Positions 5,320-7,984 of a stretch of 7,984 bases of DNA are shown here, piece by piece (the stretch's first letter is position 1; the number at the start of each line of letters is the position of its first letter). Below the pieces are notes generated by a model that was given only the letters and a program-made list of their open reading frames with translations, was not told where the DNA came from and ran no database searches. Both the position numbers and the translations under genes were made by a program. This DNA is from Clostridia bacterium. GTDB lineage: Bacteria; Bacillota; Clostridia; Peptostreptococcales; Anaerovoracaceae. The DNA lies in NCBI GenBank assembly GCA_024682015.1, contig JAIKZT010000202.1, positions 1 to 7,984 of the forward strand, written 5' to 3'.

Positions 5320-5354
5320 AAAAGACACTTTCTGAAAAAGAAAGTGTCTTTTTT
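5320..5354 (+). terminator. Strong intrinsic terminator without an obvious gene
   Basis: AAAAGACACTTTCT (5320-5333) pairs perfectly over 14 bases with AGAAAGTGTCTTTT (5339-5352), with a GAAAA loop and six T at the end. It is strongest reading rightward, with a shorter T-run leftward. No rightward gene ends here; it lies between the leftward short ORF and the rightward cotH promoter, so it may insulate cotH or be left over from a lost gene. Confidence 0.8.
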
Positions 5355-5394
5355 ATTTAGTAAAATGATAATAAACGCGTCCGATATACAACAA

Positions 5395-5423
5395 TTGAAA
5401 TTTATTTATATACATGCTATCTT
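5395..5423 (+). promoter_or_regulatory. Predicted promoter of the cotH-SLH gene
   Basis: TTGAAA (5395-5400, 5 of 6) with a 17-base spacer to TATCTT (5418-5423, 4 of 6) in very AT-rich DNA. Start of transcription would be near 5430, giving a leader of about 95 bases. Confidence 0.5.
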
Positions 5424-5445
5424 AAAATAATAAGAATAATACTTA

Positions 5446-5515
5446 TTTTGTCCTGAGCGGTTTATCGATCTCTCAAGACAAAACGCCCCGGTGAGAATAA
5501 ACTTTAATAAGGACA
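5446..5515 (+). promoter_or_regulatory. Structured leader of the cotH-SLH gene
   Basis: TTTTGTC (5446-5452) pairs with GACAAAA (5477-5483), and TGAG (5454-5457) with CTCA (5472-5475) inside it. Two competing pairings exist: TGTCCT (5449-5454) with AGGACA (5510-5515) beside the ribosome binding site, and TCTCA (5471-5475) with TGAGA (5492-5496). This would permit a translation switch. It matches no riboswitch class I know. Confidence 0.35.
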
Positions 5516-5524
5516 GGTGATGAT

Positions 5525-7984
5525 ATGAAAAGGGTATTGACGGCAAAGAATAATTTTGTTCTCTTTTTTGCGTGCATTTTTATACTATTAATTCTTTGCA
5601 TATCTGATGCCGCTTACGCTGTCGAAAACAACAAAACAACGGTTGATAACGGTATTCCCGTAGTGTATTTGAATATCGACGAGTCCCGGGGCACTATTGA
5701 AGATATGATCAAAAGCCCGGATCATAGTATATATTGCTACGGTACGTTCAGCGTAGACGTCCCGGAGGGTTTCCACTACTCTGACTTTGAAGATCTGGAC
5801 TGTGAGAGTGTGGAGGACCTGGAAATGAGCATCAGGGGCCGCGGGAATTCCACATGGCAAAGATCTGCAAAGAAGCCGTTTAAAATCAAATTGGATAAAA
5901 AGACAGACCTTTTTGGTCTGGGCGCCAATAAGCATTGGGTGCTGGTGGCAAATGCATTTGATGAATCCCTCATGAAAGACCGGATAACCGCATGGCTGGG
6001 GGATAAAATGGGGTTCGCTTTCACTCCGCGCGGCGTACCGGTAGACGTCGTTATGACCGGCAAGGTTTTCGGGACCCAATATCTCGGGAGTTATTATCTC
6101 AGCGAGAATGTCCGCGTAGATGATAACCGCCTTGAGATAGCGGAGCTGGATGAGGACGATACCGAACCGCAGATCATCACCGGAGGATATCTGCTTCAGA
6201 ATTCGCTTCAGGTAAGGGATGGCTCTCCCGACATCTTCTATACCAGCCGCGGAGTCGACTGGGCGACGCATACTCCTTCTTTTGATACGGAAACAGTCAA
6301 CGCTGACAGCATGCTGAAAGACGGCGAAGAGGCATTTGCCGGCAGCGAGCTGGAAGACGGCTACAAAAACAATGCCCAACAGGAATATATTCAGAATTAC
6401 ATTCAGGAGTTTGAGGATATCCTGTTCGAAGAAGGCACAGCTTACAGAGATCTTATGGACGTCGAAACAGCCGCAAAATACTGGCTGGTCAACGTAGTTT
6501 CCCTCAACAGCGACGCTTTTGCCACCGGAAGCACCTATATTTACAAGGATCGCGATACCGCAAAAGGTGTGAGCAAGCTCTACTGGGGGCCGCTCTGGGA
6601 TTTCGATTACGCCTGGAACCACAATATCATAACGACCGGCTTCGATGTGGGGCACGAATGGATGAAGCCCCTGTTTTATGACCGGAGCGAAGGCGGTTTC
6701 GTTCAGGAGCTGCATAAACAATGGCCCATAATGAAGGCTGCACTCGAAGAACTCGTTGCGGACGGCGGTATAATCGACCGCTATTATGAGGAAACAAAGG
6801 CCTCCGCGGAGCAAAACCATGCAGCTCTTCATCCAGATACCGAATTCAGCTACTATGACGCAGTGGACGCCCTGAAGACGTGGATAAAAAACAGGATGAT
6901 CTGGGTGGATGATAACTTCTCTCTTCTGGATAACATGGTACATAAAGTGACTTTCCTTGTCGACGGCGAAGTATACAGGACTGCCTTCATAGAGGACGGC
7001 GGATATATCAACAGCAATGAAGCATATCCCAAAAAGGACGGGTACTACTTTTTAGGCTGGAGCGATGAGGACGGAAAAATCATAGATGACAGGTTAGAAG
7101 TAAAAAAGGACCTCACCATAATGGCAAAGTATGTCTCTGACAGCGAGGTGACTCATGGCCGGGATATCGCATTCAGCAAGGATAACGATGTAGTAAAATA
7201 CAACGTGCATATTTACACTTACACTATACCCTATACGGTGATCCCTGCGGACGCAACAGATAAAAGCGTCGAGTGGTCGTCTTCAAATGAAGATTATGCC
7301 ACCGTGGATGACGAGGGAGTCGTTATATATCACGGTACAGGCGAAGTCACGTTGACCGCACATCTGAAATATGGCGGTACCAGAGATTTTACCCTTAAAG
7401 TAACTGAAGGTGAAGTACCCGTACCCGAATCGATCAGGCCGGAAAAGGACGTGATCAATATGACCGTGGGCGAACAGAGCCCATGCACAGTCACCACGTC
7501 CCCCACTCCTTCCGGCAACGTCGACTGCGTCTATGAATCCGAAGACACAAGCGTAGTAACAGTGGGGGATCACGGCGTTCTGACAGCCGTCGGTCCCGGC
7601 CGGACAAAAGTACACATAAAAGCCGTGCCCTACGGAAGTTCAGAAGACGACGAAGGGCTTCCCGAAACATTCGTGACGGTGATCGTTTCCGCTGATTTCA
7701 CGGATATCACTCCGGACGCATGGTATCGCGAAGCAGTTGATTATGCCGTGACAAACGGCCTTATGAAGGGCGTGGGCAATAATAAATTCGCCCCCCAGGG
7801 CACGGCAACGAGAGCTATGATCACCACGATCCTCTACCGTCTGGAGGGTGAGCCCGCAGTCAGCGGCGCAAACCCCTTTGACGATGTGACAGAGGGACAG
7901 TGGTACTGTGATGCTGTGATTTGGGCGAACGCCAACGGCATTATCACCGGATACGGTAACGGCGAACTCGGCCCGGCGGACGAG
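5525..7984 (+). CDS. Secreted CotH-family kinase with InlB repeat, Big_2 and SLH domains (partial, 3' end off the window)
   Basis: 820 codons with no stop before the window edge. Residues 1-33 are a signal peptide: KR, a hydrophobic core, then AYA before V34. Residues about 95-460 are a CotH kinase domain: RGRGNSTW (104-111), KKPFKIKL (116-123), the NAFDESLMKDR block (143-153) and GPLWDFDYAW (355-364), whose Asp359 and Asp361 sit at the metal-binding DFD site. In Bacillus, CotH phosphorylates spore-coat proteins. Residues 475-537 are an InlB-type repeat with FLGWSDEDGK, 547-628 and 635-722 are Ig-like Big_2 domains, 725-777 is an SLH domain, and a second SLH starts at 785 and is cut. SLH domains bind wall polymers, so the kinase should sit outside the membrane on the cell wall. 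The start at 5525 follows AGGTGAT (5515-5521). No neighbouring substrate gene is visible. Kinase activity is inferred from the family. Confidence 0.92.
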   Translation, partial: MKRVLTAKNNFVLFFACIFILLILCISDAAYAVENNKTTVDNGIPVVYLNIDESRGTIEDMIKSPDHSIYCYGTFSVDVPEGFHYSDFEDLDCESVEDLEMSIRGRGNSTWQRSAKKPFKIKLDKKTDLFGLGANKHWVLVANAFDESLMKDRITAWLGDKMGFAFTPRGVPVDVVMTGKVFGTQYLGSYYLSENVRVDDNRLEIAELDEDDTEPQIITGGYLLQNSLQVRDGSPDIFYTSRGVDWATHTPSFDTETVNADSMLKDGEEAFAGSELEDGYKNNAQQEYIQNYIQEFEDILFEEGTAYRDLMDVETAAKYWLVNVVSLNSDAFATGSTYIYKDRDTAKGVSKLYWGPLWDFDYAWNHNIITTGFDVGHEWMKPLFYDRSEGGFVQELHKQWPIMKAALEELVADGGIIDRYYEETKASAEQNHAALHPDTEFSYYDAVDALKTWIKNRMIWVDDNFSLLDNMVHKVTFLVDGEVYRTAFIEDGGYINSNEAYPKKDGYYFLGWSDEDGKIIDDRLEVKKDLTIMAKYVSDSEVTHGRDIAFSKDNDVVKYNVHIYTYTIPYTVIPADATDKSVEWSSSNEDYATVDDEGVVIYHGTGEVTLTAHLKYGGTRDFTLKVTEGEVPVPESIRPEKDVINMTVGEQSPCTVTTSPTPSGNVDCVYESEDTSVVTVGDHGVLTAVGPGRTKVHIKAVPYGSSEDDEGLPETFVTVIVSADFTDITPDAWYREAVDYAVTNGLMKGVGNNKFAPQGTATRAMITTILYRLEGEPAVSGANPFDDVTEGQWYCDAVIWANANGIITGYGNGELGPADE

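Noticed and set aside
5207..5335. Rightward 42-codon ORF from a GTG
   Set aside because: No ribosome binding site, phenylalanine/isoleucine-rich low-information product, and it ends inside the terminator hairpin.
4611..5524. CRISPR array, transposon ends or tRNA genes in the AT-rich region
   Set aside because: No regularly spaced repeats, no terminal inverted repeats with a transposase, and no cloverleaf were found.
5588..6943. 451-codon leftward ORF
   Set aside because: It is antisense to the CotH domain, which has a signal peptide, ribosome binding site and recognisable motifs; the leftward product shows none.

Overview
The window looks like chromosomal DNA of a strictly anaerobic, GC-rich clostridial Firmicute (Bacillota, class Clostridia), plausibly a gut or sediment fatty-acid producer. 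The grounds are a bcd-etfB-etfA electron-bifurcation operon whose EtfA carries a ferredoxin domain, strong AAGGAGG-type ribosome binding sites, a secreted protein ending in S-layer-homology (SLH) domains of the type common in gut Clostridia, and a one-piece tmRNA with an encoded CCA. Genus cannot be fixed from the sequence.

Region 1 (1-3001, minus strand, GC-rich): transcription runs right to left through a MaoC-type enoyl-CoA hydratase (2540-3001), a 227-base gap with its own promoter and leader hairpin, then acyl-CoA dehydrogenase (bcd, 1173-2312), etfB (356-1156) and the start of etfA (<1-340). The last three are separated by 15-16 bases, and at both junctions the upstream stop codon is part of the next Shine-Dalgarno sequence. 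Together they would convert a 3-hydroxyacyl-CoA to an enoyl-CoA and reduce it to the acyl-CoA, with NADH oxidation coupled to ferredoxin reduction. The extra two-cluster ferredoxin domain on EtfA resembles the caffeyl-CoA reductase (Car) type of complex.

Region 2 (3116-4610, plus strand, GC-rich): smpB, a cyclophilin-type peptidyl-prolyl isomerase and the tmRNA gene ssrA form a compact trans-translation locus. The tmRNA can be read end to end, including acceptor stem, T-arm and a predicted 16-residue tag, GNYKLKNDRNTVLAAA. A clear intrinsic terminator follows it.

Region 3 (4611-5524, AT-rich): base composition falls sharply just after ssrA. This stretch holds an orphan BglII/BstYI-family restriction endonuclease on the minus strand, a 45-codon ORF just upstream of it, a stray intrinsic terminator, and the promoter and structured leader of the next gene. 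No methyltransferase is visible. The 3' end of ssrA is a known integration target for mobile elements, so this looks like acquired DNA, although no flanking repeat is visible in the window.

Region 4 (5525-7984, plus strand, intermediate GC): a single large ORF, open at the window edge, encodes a secreted CotH-family kinase followed by an InlB-type repeat, two Ig-like Big_2 domains and SLH domains, i.e. a predicted wall-anchored extracellular protein kinase. This unusual architecture and the restriction gene beside ssrA are the most interesting items in the window.
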